DNA from: Pseudomonadota bacterium
GTDB taxonomy: Bacteria; Pseudomonadota; Alphaproteobacteria; Acetobacterales; Acetobacteraceae
DNA length: 6,084 nucleotides
Reading direction: 5' to 3'
Assembly: GCA_021826485.1 (NCBI GenBank)
Contig: JAKAZX010000254.1
Coordinates: 1 to 6,084, forward strand
The notes under the pieces were generated by a model, which saw nothing but the letters and a program-made list of their open reading frames with translations, had not been told where the DNA came from and made no database searches. The position numbers were made by a program, and so were the translations under genes. Positions 1 to 5,657 of this stretch are shown piece by piece; position 1 is the first letter of the stretch, and every line of letters starts with the position of its first letter.

Positions 1-1820
1 GACGTGCTGTCGATATTGAGATTGGGAACGCCGGTCACGGACGACGGATTGCCGATCGACAATGCGGCGGCGGTGACTTCGCCGCCGCCGGCGATGACCA
101 ATTGGCCGCCGCCGGCGATGGCCAGCGTGCCTCCCACGCTGATGCTGCCGGCCCCGGCCCCGACCAGTGTATTCTGCTGGACGTAGACCTGCGCGTTGCT
201 GACGCCGTCGTCACCGATGTCGAGGTTGCCGGTGATCGACCACAGGCCGCCGGCCTGCACGGTGACGAAGCCCGAGGCCGCGGTGTTGCCGGCGACGACG
301 GCGCTGGAATCGGACAGCGTTGCGTTGTCCTGGACCGTCAGGGAGCCGGTGCCGCCGATCAAAGTCTGATCCCCGCCGACCACCATCGAGTTGCTGGTCC
401 AGGTGGAATCGTCGATCAGCAGTACACCGTCGGCGGTGCCGGAGACGCCGAGTTCGGTCAGGGTGCCGATGACCGAGGACGCATTGCTGGCAGTCAGCGT
501 CACGCCATTGCTGTAGTCACCGATCAGGATGCTGCCGGCTTTCACATCCAGGGTCGCGCCGGTCAGTGACGCTCCGCCCTCGATGTCCAGCGTGTCGGTC
601 AGCGTCATCCGCGCGCCGCTGGCCATGTCGAGCTTGCCGCCGCTGGACTGGAAGAACGTGCCTGCGGCAACGGTCGCGCCGGCCTGGACGGCGACGGCGC
701 CGACCATCTGGAAGAAATCCGACCCGACGCTGAACGTGCCGGAGGGCGCGAAGGTCCCGCCCGGCGCGGCGAGCAGCACGGAGTTCGCCGCCTCGTTCGT
801 CGCCGTCACCACGAAGGTGTCGGTGATGTTGGCGATGACGGCGAAATCGGCGGTGCCGGGGACGGCGCCGTCGCTCCAGTTGCCCGCCGTGCTCCAGTCC
901 CCGGAAGTGCCGTTCTGCCAGACCGGATCGACGACGCTGGTGGTAAGCAGCACGCCGCCATGGCCATCGTTCGCGATAGTGAACTGGCCGGGGCCGAAGG
1001 TGGCGCCCAGCAGCGGCAACTCGACGGTGTGCACGCCATCGCTCAGGGTGGCCGTGTAACCGGTGCCGCTCATCGGCTCCAGGCTGGCGAAGTTGAGCGC
1101 GGTGAGGTCGATCGCATCGCCCGCCTGGAAGCCGAGGATGGCGCTGCCCAGCATGCCGGTCTGCGTCGAAACGACCGTGCCCGTATTGTCGATGAACGCA
1201 ATCGCACCAGCCGAATCGGCACCGTTCAGCGTCAGCACGCCATGCTCGCCGACCAGCGACAGGCCGTTGCCGCCGAGCGCGGTGTTGACGGTCACGGCGC
1301 CCGCCAGCGCGACCAGTCCGCCGTTTTCGGTGAAGGTGCTGCCGAGGGTGCCGGTCACCTGCACCGTTCCGCCCGCTTCCGCCAGAATCACGCCCTCGCC
1401 GTCGAAGGAGGAGGAGGGTTGCAGAGCGATCGTGAGCATCGCCCCGGCGCCGTCGGCTGCCAGGGTGGCGCTGCTCTGCACCGTGCCGCTGATCTCGATC
1501 GTGCCGCTGCTGCCTCCGGTGACGATGACGGACGCCGGAATCTTCGTGCCGCCGGATCGGAAATTGCCGAACCCGCCGGAGGGGATGTTGTCCAGCGAGA
1601 GCACATTGCCGCTGCCCTCGATGGTGAAGGCGATGCCGGAGAGCGAAAGGTCGCCGGCATCGACGATGGTGCCGCCGTTGGTGAGCAGGGCGACGTCGCC
1701 GCCGCTGGGCGTGAGCGTGGTGCTGACGAAGCTGCCGGATTGTTCGATCAGCCAGTTGGCGGCGGTAGCGATGTCATTGGTATTGCTGCCGCCAAGCCAC
1801 TTGAACGTGTTTCCGGACAT
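1..1820 (-). CDS. Large beta-strand repeat surface-type protein, N-terminal 606 residues (runs off left edge)
   Basis: No stop codon occurs in this frame from the ATG at 1820 to the window edge, so only the N-terminal part is seen. An in-frame stop lies about 30 bases upstream of that ATG with no other start between. The protein begins MSGNTFKWLGGSNTNDIATA with no signal peptide. It is rich in Gly, Ala, Ser, Thr and Val in short alternating strands, as in adhesin or autotransporter-type beta-helices. Two modules are visible. The first (about residues 1-297) opens with W8...AANW23, carries GDAIDL at about 234-239, and ends in DGHGGVLLTT. The second opens with VWQNG and GDWSTAGNW (W301-W315), followed by VPGTADFAVIAN. 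The following Hint gene's product shares the same opening motif, so the two look related. Known members are often exported or surface proteins; export by a type I-like route is only inferred. Whether a Hint domain or an outer-membrane barrel follows cannot be seen. The ribosome binding site is weak. Confidence is high for the gene, low for its function. Confidence 0.85.
   Translation of the reverse strand, partial: MSGNTFKWLGGSNTNDIATAANWLIEQSGSFVSTTLTPSGGDVALLTNGGTIVDAGDLSLSGIAFTIEGSGNVLSLDNIPSGGFGNFRSGGTKIPASVIVTGGSSGTIEISGTVQSSATLAADGAGAMLTIALQPSSSFDGEGVILAEAGGTVQVTGTLGSTFTENGGLVALAGAVTVNTALGGNGLSLVGEHGVLTLNGADSAGAIAFIDNTGTVVSTQTGMLGSAILGFQAGDAIDLTALNFASLEPMSGTGYTATLSDGVHTVELPLLGATFGPGQFTIANDGHGGVLLTTSVVDPVWQNGTSGDWSTAGNWSDGAVPGTADFAVIANITDTFVVTATNEAANSVLLAAPGGTFAPSGTFSVGSDFFQMVGAVAVQAGATVAAGTFFQSSGGKLDMASGARMTLTDTLDIEGGASLTGATLDVKAGSILIGDYSNGVTLTASNASSVIGTLTELGVSGTADGVLLIDDSTWTSNSMVVGGDQTLIGGTGSLTVQDNATLSDSSAVVAGNTAASGFVTVQAGGLWSITGNLDIGDDGVSNAQVYVQQNTLVGAGAGSISVGGTLAIAGGGQLVIAGGGEVTAAALSIGNPSSVTGVPNLNIDST
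876..920 (-). repeat. Second copy of W...A.NW module-opening motif
   Basis: Residues 301-315 of the left-edge protein (WQNGTSGDWSTAGNW) match in pattern the opening at residues 8-23 (1752-1799) and the start of the Hint protein (3946-3987, W...TAADW). The copy marks the start of a second structural module about 293 residues after the first. The similarity is at protein level only and was judged by eye. Confidence 0.55.
1752..1799 (-). repeat. First copy of W...A.NW module-opening motif
   Basis: Residues 8-23 of the left-edge protein (WLGGSNTNDIATAANW) form the first copy of the motif repeated at 876-920. The pattern is Trp, then a Gly/Ser/Asn-rich stretch, then Ala-x-Asn-Trp. It is common at the start of repeat modules in alphaproteobacterial surface proteins. 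Confidence 0.5.
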
Positions 1821-1849
1821 TGCGGTGCCTACATGGTCGCTGACACGAG

Positions 1850-1876
1850 ATTATCTTCGCGTTCAGATGCCGTCAA
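1850..1876 (-). promoter_or_regulatory. Candidate promoter for the left-edge gene
   Basis: On the minus strand TTGACG (1876-1871, overlapping the Hint gene stop codon) is followed after 15 bases by GATAAT (1855-1850). Each hexamer is one base off the sigma-70 consensus. The spacing is shorter than the usual 16-18, which weakens the call. Transcription would start about 20-25 bases before the ATG at 1820. It lies in the only relatively A/T-rich patch near this junction, so the left-edge gene may be transcribed independently of the Hint gene. Confidence 0.35.
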
Positions 1877-4005
1877 GGAATGGACCTGAAGGGCAACAAA
1901 TATCCGTCACTTTGCCGGCGAACCGCAATGTCGGCCGCCGGCCCCGGCAGTGCCGCCGCGAACCCGCAGCGCCCGTCGCCCAGCCCGGCCCGGTCCAGGT
2001 CGGCCCGCCAGCGGTTGGACGCAAGGCGGGCGATGGTCTGGCCGCCCCGCACGACCTCCAGCATGACCGGGCTTCGCGGCGCCGTCTCGTCCAGCGCCCA
2101 GCCCTCCAGCACGGTCCGGGTCCCGGCGGCGGCGACGCGCTCGACATGCCCGCGCAGCGTCCCGGGCGGCAGGGCGGACGCGCTCGGCGGGGGCAGCAGG
2201 GCGGCGAGGCGGGGGCGGCAGGGCGGGCCGGCCGGCGGGCGCGTGCCGTCCTCCCGGTCGAACCGGACGGTGGGGTCGTGCGGTTGCCACGTTTCCACCC
2301 AGGCGCCATCGGCCAGCACCAGGCCGTGCCGCGTCAGGCCGAGGTGGTGGTAGGCGACCGGGCCGGGCTGCTCGCGGCTGACGCCGGGCAGGTCCAGCAG
2401 GGCGACCGCCGGGACCAAGACCCTCCGGTGCAGCACCGCGTGCTGCGGCGACAGCCGCAAGTCCCGCGCCGGCCGGCCCGGGCCGAGGCATCCGGCCGCC
2501 AGCCGCACCGGCCGCACCTCCGCCGCCGCGCGGACGCTGTGCCCGGTCCAGCAGAGGCGGCGCGGTCCGTCCGGCGTCGTGACGAGATCGCCCGGCCGCA
2601 GCATCTCCACCGGCGCCTCCCCGCCGGGGGTGGCGACGCGGGTGCCGGCGACGAGGCAGGGGATGATGGTCACCAGCGTGCCGCCCGCGCCGTCCGGCGC
2701 GGTGGCGACATGCACGCCGGCAAGCTCTGCCGCGATCGGCAGGCCGGCGGGCGTGGCGAAGCAGAGGTCGATCGCGTCGCCGGGCACCAGGCCGGTCAGT
2801 GCGGCATCGAACGCGGCCGGCGCGGCCAGCAGCAGCGTCGATGACGGGGCGAAGGCAACGGTCTGGCCGGCGGCCACCGCAGCGCTGAGGGACAGGGTCG
2901 CACCGGCTGCGATGGCGAGCGTGCCAGTGCCGGCGACCGGGCCGAACAGCGACAAGGCGCCGCCGGCTGCCTCCATCAGCCCCTCATTCGCGATGGCGGC
3001 GGTGATCTGCCCGGTGCCGGCGAGCGTTGCCGCGGCGGCGAGCGCCAGCGTGCCCGGCCCGGCCGCCGCCCCGCCGAGCGCCATCGCCCCCTGCACCAGC
3101 AGGCCGCCCGCCAGGCCCACCGCGCCGGCCGTGAGCGTGCCCTGGGGCAGCACGGCAAGCATCCCGGACGCGGCGAGGCTGGCGGCGTGCAGCGTGCCGG
3201 CGAGGCCCACGGTGCCGAGCGCCGTCACCGCCGTCGCCGTGCCGTCGCCGGCATAGATGCCGTCCAGCGTCAGCGCGCCGGCGCTGGCGGGCAGGGGAAG
3301 CGGCGTCGCGAGGCGCACCGCGCTGCCGTCCATGCCGTCCGGCAACGCGATGAAGCTGGCCGCGGCGAACGCGCCGGGCAGCGCGAGGGCCAGCGTGCCG
3401 CCATCGCTGCCGGTGAGCGTGAGCGTGCCGGCCGCCCAGGCGGCTGAAACAAGGGTGGCGTCGGCGATGTCGACCGCATCGCCGGCGGCAAATCCGTTCA
3501 GCGTGGCGGCACACTCGGCGCCGTCGGTGAACAGTTCCAGCGTCGCGCCGCCGCCCTGGAAGGCGATGTCGAGCCCGGGGCCGAGCGAGGCGGCGGCGAA
3601 CAGCGTGCTGCCGGCGGCGAGTGCCAGCGTGCCGGTTCCGCTGACCGGGGCGAACAGCGCAAGCTCCCCGCCGACGGCAAGCTGCCCCGCCAGGCTGACC
3701 GGCGCATCGATCCGTCCTGCCGCCGCCAGCGTGCCGGTGCCGCCGACCGCGACCGCGCCGGCCGGCACCGCCGCCCCGCCCACGGCGATGCCGGCGCCGG
3801 CGGCAAGGGCGAGCGTTCCGTCCAGCACCAGCCGCGCGATATCGAGCGTGCCGGTGGCCATGAGCGGCGCGGACAGGTCGAGGGTGGCGGCGTCGGCGGT
3901 GCCGGGCGCGACCGGCGCCGGGCCGGGGCCCGCGCCCGGCTCCGTCCAGTCGGCGGCGGTGCCGAGCGCGGTGCCGCTGCCGCGCCAGACGAAGCTTGCC
4001 GCCAT
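1873..4005 (-). CDS. Beta-repeat protein with Hint_2 domain and C-terminal GWALD module
   Basis: The product is 710 residues from the ATG at 4005. This start is preferred over the ATG at 4014 because AGGA sits 8 bases before it, whereas at 4014 the AGG touches the start codon. Residues about 4-440 are Ala/Gly/Leu/Thr-rich short strands with repeated GTGTLALAAG-type segments, opening with FVWRGSG and TAADW. Residues about 448-577 match the Hint_2 family (Pfam PF13403): IPCLVAGTRV with candidate nucleophile Cys450, then PVEMLRPGDLVTT, RDLRLSPQHAVL with His522, and YHHLGLTRHGLVLADG. Hint domains can cleave or rearrange the peptide bond before the Cys; activity here is not shown. Residues about 617-690 form a separate module (RGHVERV, LEGWALDETAPRSPV, ADLDRAGLGDGRCGF) seen in other Acetobacteraceae proteins. 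No signal peptide or transmembrane segment is visible. The gene lies 35 bases after the DUF1194 gene and 52 before the left-edge gene. The role of the whole protein is unknown. Confidence 0.88.
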   Translation of the reverse strand: MAASFVWRGSGTALGTAADWTEPGAGPGPAPVAPGTADAATLDLSAPLMATGTLDIARLVLDGTLALAAGAGIAVGGAAVPAGAVAVGGTGTLAAAGRIDAPVSLAGQLAVGGELALFAPVSGTGTLALAAGSTLFAAASLGPGLDIAFQGGGATLELFTDGAECAATLNGFAAGDAVDIADATLVSAAWAAGTLTLTGSDGGTLALALPGAFAAASFIALPDGMDGSAVRLATPLPLPASAGALTLDGIYAGDGTATAVTALGTVGLAGTLHAASLAASGMLAVLPQGTLTAGAVGLAGGLLVQGAMALGGAAAGPGTLALAAAATLAGTGQITAAIANEGLMEAAGGALSLFGPVAGTGTLAIAAGATLSLSAAVAAGQTVAFAPSSTLLLAAPAAFDAALTGLVPGDAIDLCFATPAGLPIAAELAGVHVATAPDGAGGTLVTIIPCLVAGTRVATPGGEAPVEMLRPGDLVTTPDGPRRLCWTGHSVRAAAEVRPVRLAAGCLGPGRPARDLRLSPQHAVLHRRVLVPAVALLDLPGVSREQPGPVAYHHLGLTRHGLVLADGAWVETWQPHDPTVRFDREDGTRPPAGPPCRPRLAALLPPPSASALPPGTLRGHVERVAAAGTRTVLEGWALDETAPRSPVMLEVVRGGQTIARLASNRWRADLDRAGLGDGRCGFAAALPGPAADIAVRRQSDGYLLPFRSIP
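2767..2958 (-). repeat. Internal protein repeat, copy 2, in the Hint protein
   Basis: About residues 350-413 (ALSLFGPVAGTGTLAIAAG through VPGDAIDL) closely match residues 114-180 of the same protein. Both copies run LF.PV.GTGTLA.AAG.TL, then a strand-rich stretch, then PGDAIDL or AGDAVDI. The copy ends about 35 residues before the Hint domain. It appears to be an intragenic duplication of a beta module about 65 residues long. Confidence 0.6.
3466..3666 (-). repeat. Internal protein repeat, copy 1, in the Hint protein
   Basis: About residues 114-180 (ELALFAPVSGTGTLALAAG through AAGDAVDI) are the first copy of the module repeated at 2767-2958. The DNA is also recognisably similar at the GTGTLA-encoding segments. 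The GD(A)(I/V)D motif recurs in the left-edge protein as GDAIDL. Confidence 0.6.
3946..3987 (-). repeat. W...TAADW motif at the start of the Hint protein
   Basis: Residues 7-20 of the Hint protein (WRGSGTALGTAADW) correspond in position and pattern to the opening of the left-edge protein (1752-1799). Both genes therefore start with the same kind of N-terminal module, which suggests common descent or a shared sorting role. Confidence 0.45.
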
Positions 4006-4040
4006 GCCGCGCATCCTGCGTGGTTCGGGATGCGGCTTCG

Positions 4041-4793
4041 CTACTGGATGGAGGTGAACACTTCCCTGCCGCCGCCGGGCGGGCCGCCGGCGATCTCATC
4101 CACCAGCTTGCGCGTCATCGCCCGGCCGAAACTGGCGAAATCGTGGATTTCCAGCACGAAGCTGCCGGGGCCGCCGGTGACATGGGCGCGGTACCACGCG
4201 GTCAGCCCGCCCGGCGGCTGGACATGGGCGTAGGCCCAGGACACCGGATGGTCGTTGATGATGGTCAGCCCATTCACCGTGATGCCGGCGGCGATGGCGC
4301 GGTCGCGCGCCTCCTCCACGTTCGAGCCGGCATTGCTGGTTCCGTCGCCGCACACGTCGATCACCTGCCGCGCCGATTTGTAGCCGGAGGTGGCGAGGTT
4401 CTGCGTCGCCATCGCGATGCCGTCGCCGATCGCGGTGCGACCCCAGAAGCTGCGCGGGGCCGCCTCCATCCGGTCGGCGAAGGCGCGGGCGGTGGCGGCG
4501 TCGCGAATCATCGTCCAGTCCAGCACCGTGCGCACGTCGCCGGGCGAGGCAAATTCGACATAGGACACCACGATGGCGCCCTGCGTGCCGCCCTGGATCG
4601 CCGCCACCACGGCCGGGTCGGCGAAGGCGGCGCGATAGCCGTCCTTCTGCAAGCGGAATTCGGAATCGTCGATGCTGCGGGAAACGTCGCTGACCAGCAC
4701 GAGGGCCACGTCGACCGCCGGCGCCTCCGCCGGCTCGGCCGCGCGGGCGGCCAGCGGGGCAAGCAGGACGGCGATCAGCAGGACCATCCGCAT
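4041..4793 (-). CDS. DUF1194 family secreted von Willebrand A-like protein
   Basis: The 250-residue product matches the DUF1194 family (Pfam PF06707), a von Willebrand A-like fold of unknown function. Residues 1-18 (MRMVLLIAVLLAPLAARA) form a signal peptide with likely cleavage after ARA, so it is probably periplasmic or exported. VDVALVLVSDVSRSID holds the metal-site motif D36-x-S38-x-S40, GRT contains Thr120, and VIDVCGDGTSN (145-154) is the family's third conserved block, with Cys148 where Ser is common. The C-terminal block ITVNGLTI...VTGGPGSFVLEI is also typical. The ATG at 4793 is chosen because it gives a compact signal peptide. An upstream GTG at 4850 would add 19 residues, begins 13 bases after the S24 stop, and cannot be excluded. 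Neither start has a strong ribosome binding site. Metal-dependent adhesion or protein binding is inferred from the fold. Its place just before the Hint gene suggests an envelope role. Confidence 0.9.
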   Translation of the reverse strand: MRMVLLIAVLLAPLAARAAEPAEAPAVDVALVLVSDVSRSIDDSEFRLQKDGYRAAFADPAVVAAIQGGTQGAIVVSYVEFASPGDVRTVLDWTMIRDAATARAFADRMEAAPRSFWGRTAIGDGIAMATQNLATSGYKSARQVIDVCGDGTSNAGSNVEEARDRAIAAGITVNGLTIINDHPVSWAYAHVQPPGGLTAWYRAHVTGGPGSFVLEIHDFASFGRAMTRKLVDEIAGGPPGGGREVFTSIQ

Positions 4794-4863
4794 GGCCCGA
4801 TGCTGCGCCCGGCGGGGCAGCGACGCCAAGCGCCAATTGCCGCCGCTCACGCGTCCGTGTGCG

Positions 4864-5505
4864 CTACTGGCTGGCCCAGACGATGCGGTGCATCCAGGCG
4901 ATCTCGGTCAGGTCGAAGGTGTAGCTGGGATGCGCCGGGTTGAAGCTGAGCAGCTCCACCCGGCGGGCGGAGCGGCGCTGCAACTGCTTGGCCATCACCT
5001 CCCCCTGCCGGGTGCGCACCACGACGCGGTCGCCGCGGCGGATCGGTGCTGCGGGGGAGACGATCACCTGATCCCCGTCGCGGAACACCGGCGCCATCGA
5101 ATCGCCGGAGATTTCCAGCGCGTAGGCGTTCGGATCGGCGATCTCAGGCAGGCTCACCTCATCCCAGCTTCCGCCGACCGGATAGCCGCCGTCGTCGAAA
5201 AACCCCTGGCCGCCGGCCTGCGCGAAGCCGATCAGCGGGATGCTGCGGGCCGGCCGCGCGCCCGCCGGCAGCGTCCGCGCGCCGGTCACCAGCGCGGTGA
5301 ACTGGGCGAGGTCGGTGCCGGTGGCCAGCAGCACCTTGGCCAGACTTTCCGTGGAGGGCCAGCGGGCGCGCCCGTCCGGCATGCGGCGCTTGGACGGGTT
5401 GAAGGTGGTGGGATCGAGGCCGGACCGGCGGGCGAGGCCGGAGGTGGACATGCCGTGCTCGGCCGCCAGCGTGTCCAGCGCGCGCCAGATATCCTCGTGC
5501 TTCAT
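4864..5505 (-). CDS. S24-family LexA/CI-like transcriptional repressor with N-terminal HTH
   Basis: The product is 213 residues. The ATG at 5505 is chosen because GGAGG (5517-5513) sits 7 bases before it. An upstream in-frame ATG at 5538 adds 11 unconserved-looking residues. Residues about 5-65 carry a helix-turn-helix-like region (MSTSGLARRSGLDPTTFNPS), likely the DNA-binding part. Residues about 88-210 are a peptidase S24 domain (PF00717). It has an Ala97-Gly98 pair in FAQAGGQGF as a candidate self-cleavage site, catalytic Ser136 in ISGDSMAPVFRDGD, and Lys173 in EVMAKQL. The 37-residue Ser-Lys spacing equals that of E. coli LexA (S119/K156). This implies a repressor able to cleave itself when RecA is activated, although many family members are not damage-responsive. 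The region upstream, shared with a divergent gene, contains a LexA-type box. This protein need not be the host LexA: the DNA-binding region is closer to CI-like or chromosomal S24 regulators. Its target is unknown; TCTAGGAAA sites nearby are candidates. Confidence 0.9.
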   Translation of the reverse strand: MKHEDIWRALDTLAAEHGMSTSGLARRSGLDPTTFNPSKRRMPDGRARWPSTESLAKVLLATGTDLAQFTALVTGARTLPAGARPARSIPLIGFAQAGGQGFFDDGGYPVGGSWDEVSLPEIADPNAYALEISGDSMAPVFRDGDQVIVSPAAPIRRGDRVVVRTRQGEVMAKQLQRRSARRVELLSFNPAHPSYTFDLTEIAWMHRIVWASQ

Positions 5506-5512
5506 CGTGCGG

Positions 5513-5517
5513 CCTCC
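5513..5517 (-). promoter_or_regulatory. Ribosome binding site deciding the S24 gene start
   Basis: GGAGG on the minus strand, 7 bases before the ATG at 5505. It selects this start over the in-frame ATG at 5538, which has no comparable site. Confidence 0.75.
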
Positions 5518-5566
5518 GCACCGCGACTCGGTGCGCAACGATCATGCCAGGATTCGATGCCTGAGT

Positions 5567-5575
5567 TCTAGGAAA
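5567..5575 (+). promoter_or_regulatory. TCTAGGAAA motif, copy 1 (candidate operator)
   Basis: TCTAGGAAA followed by TTTTG lies 61 bases upstream of the S24 start codon, inside the divergent intergenic region. The same nine bases recur at 6048-6056, on the other side of the small gene. The match continues loosely (A/T, then TT). A regulatory role is inferred from the repetition and the position at promoters; the binding protein is unknown, but the adjacent S24 repressor is the obvious candidate. Confidence 0.4.
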
Positions 5576-5590
5576 TTTTGCAGTTTGCGC

Positions 5591-5620
5591 TTGCCCAGCC
5601 CGGCGGCTTCGTGGTTTTAT
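5591..5620 (+). promoter_or_regulatory. Candidate promoter of the small divergent gene
   Basis: TTGCCC (5591-5596) is followed after 18 bases by TTTTAT (5615-5620), with four of six matches to each sigma-70 hexamer. Expected transcription start is about 5627, inside the LexA-type box that begins at 5621. The promoter is weak on sequence alone but is supported by the operator position and by the strong ribosome binding site downstream. Confidence 0.4.
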
Positions 5621-5635
5621 GTTCTGGTTGTGTTC
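5621..5635 (+). promoter_or_regulatory. LexA-type SOS box, GTTC-N7-GTTC
   Basis: The sequence GTTCTGGTTGTGTTC is an exact fit to the direct-repeat operator GTTC-N7-GTTC used by LexA in alphaproteobacteria (GAAC-N7-GAAC on the other strand). It lies 22 bases before the ATG of the small plus-strand gene, just downstream of a possible -10 element, where a bound repressor would block transcription start. It is 115 bases upstream of the divergent S24 start and might also affect that gene. The match is seen directly; SOS control is inferred. Confidence 0.7.
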
Positions 5636-5643
5636 TCGTTGCC

Positions 5644-5653
5644 GGAGGTGATC
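5644..5653 (+). promoter_or_regulatory. Very strong ribosome binding site of the small gene
   Basis: GGAGGTGATC is complementary over all ten bases to the conserved 3' end of bacterial 16S rRNA and ends 4 bases before the ATG at 5658. It fixes the start codon and predicts efficient translation once the gene is transcribed. Confidence 0.75.
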
Positions 5654-5657
5654 GGTC

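Noticed and set aside
102..569. Plus-strand frame antisense to the left-edge gene
   Set aside because: It is the exact codon-register shadow of the minus-strand beta-repeat gene, and its product shows no family features.
1063..2844. Long plus-strand open frame of 593 codons
   Set aside because: It crosses two minus-strand genes and their junction. Its translation is Pro/Ala/Ser/Arg-rich without any domain, and the minus strand carries clear families. It is a GC-driven shadow.
4023..4037. Possible second LexA box (GTTC-N7-...) before the Hint gene
   Set aside because: The second half-site is GGCT rather than GTTC, so the direct repeat is not present.
4006..4040. Terminator between the DUF1194 and Hint genes
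   Set aside because: No stable hairpin followed by a T run is visible in this 35-base gap on the minus strand.
4848..4850. GTG as start of the DUF1194 gene
   Set aside because: It would place 19 extra residues before the signal peptide and lacks a good ribosome binding site. The ATG at 4793 gives a normal signal peptide. The call is not certain.
4672..5571. Plus-strand open frame of 299 codons antisense to the S24 gene
   Set aside because: The opposite strand encodes an unmistakable S24 repressor with catalytic residues. The plus-strand translation is low-complexity Arg/Ala/Gly/His-rich.
5565..5579. Possible LexA box starting at the GTTC that overlaps TCTAGGAAA
   Set aside because: The half-site after seven bases is TTTT, not GTTC, so only the 5621-5635 site qualifies.
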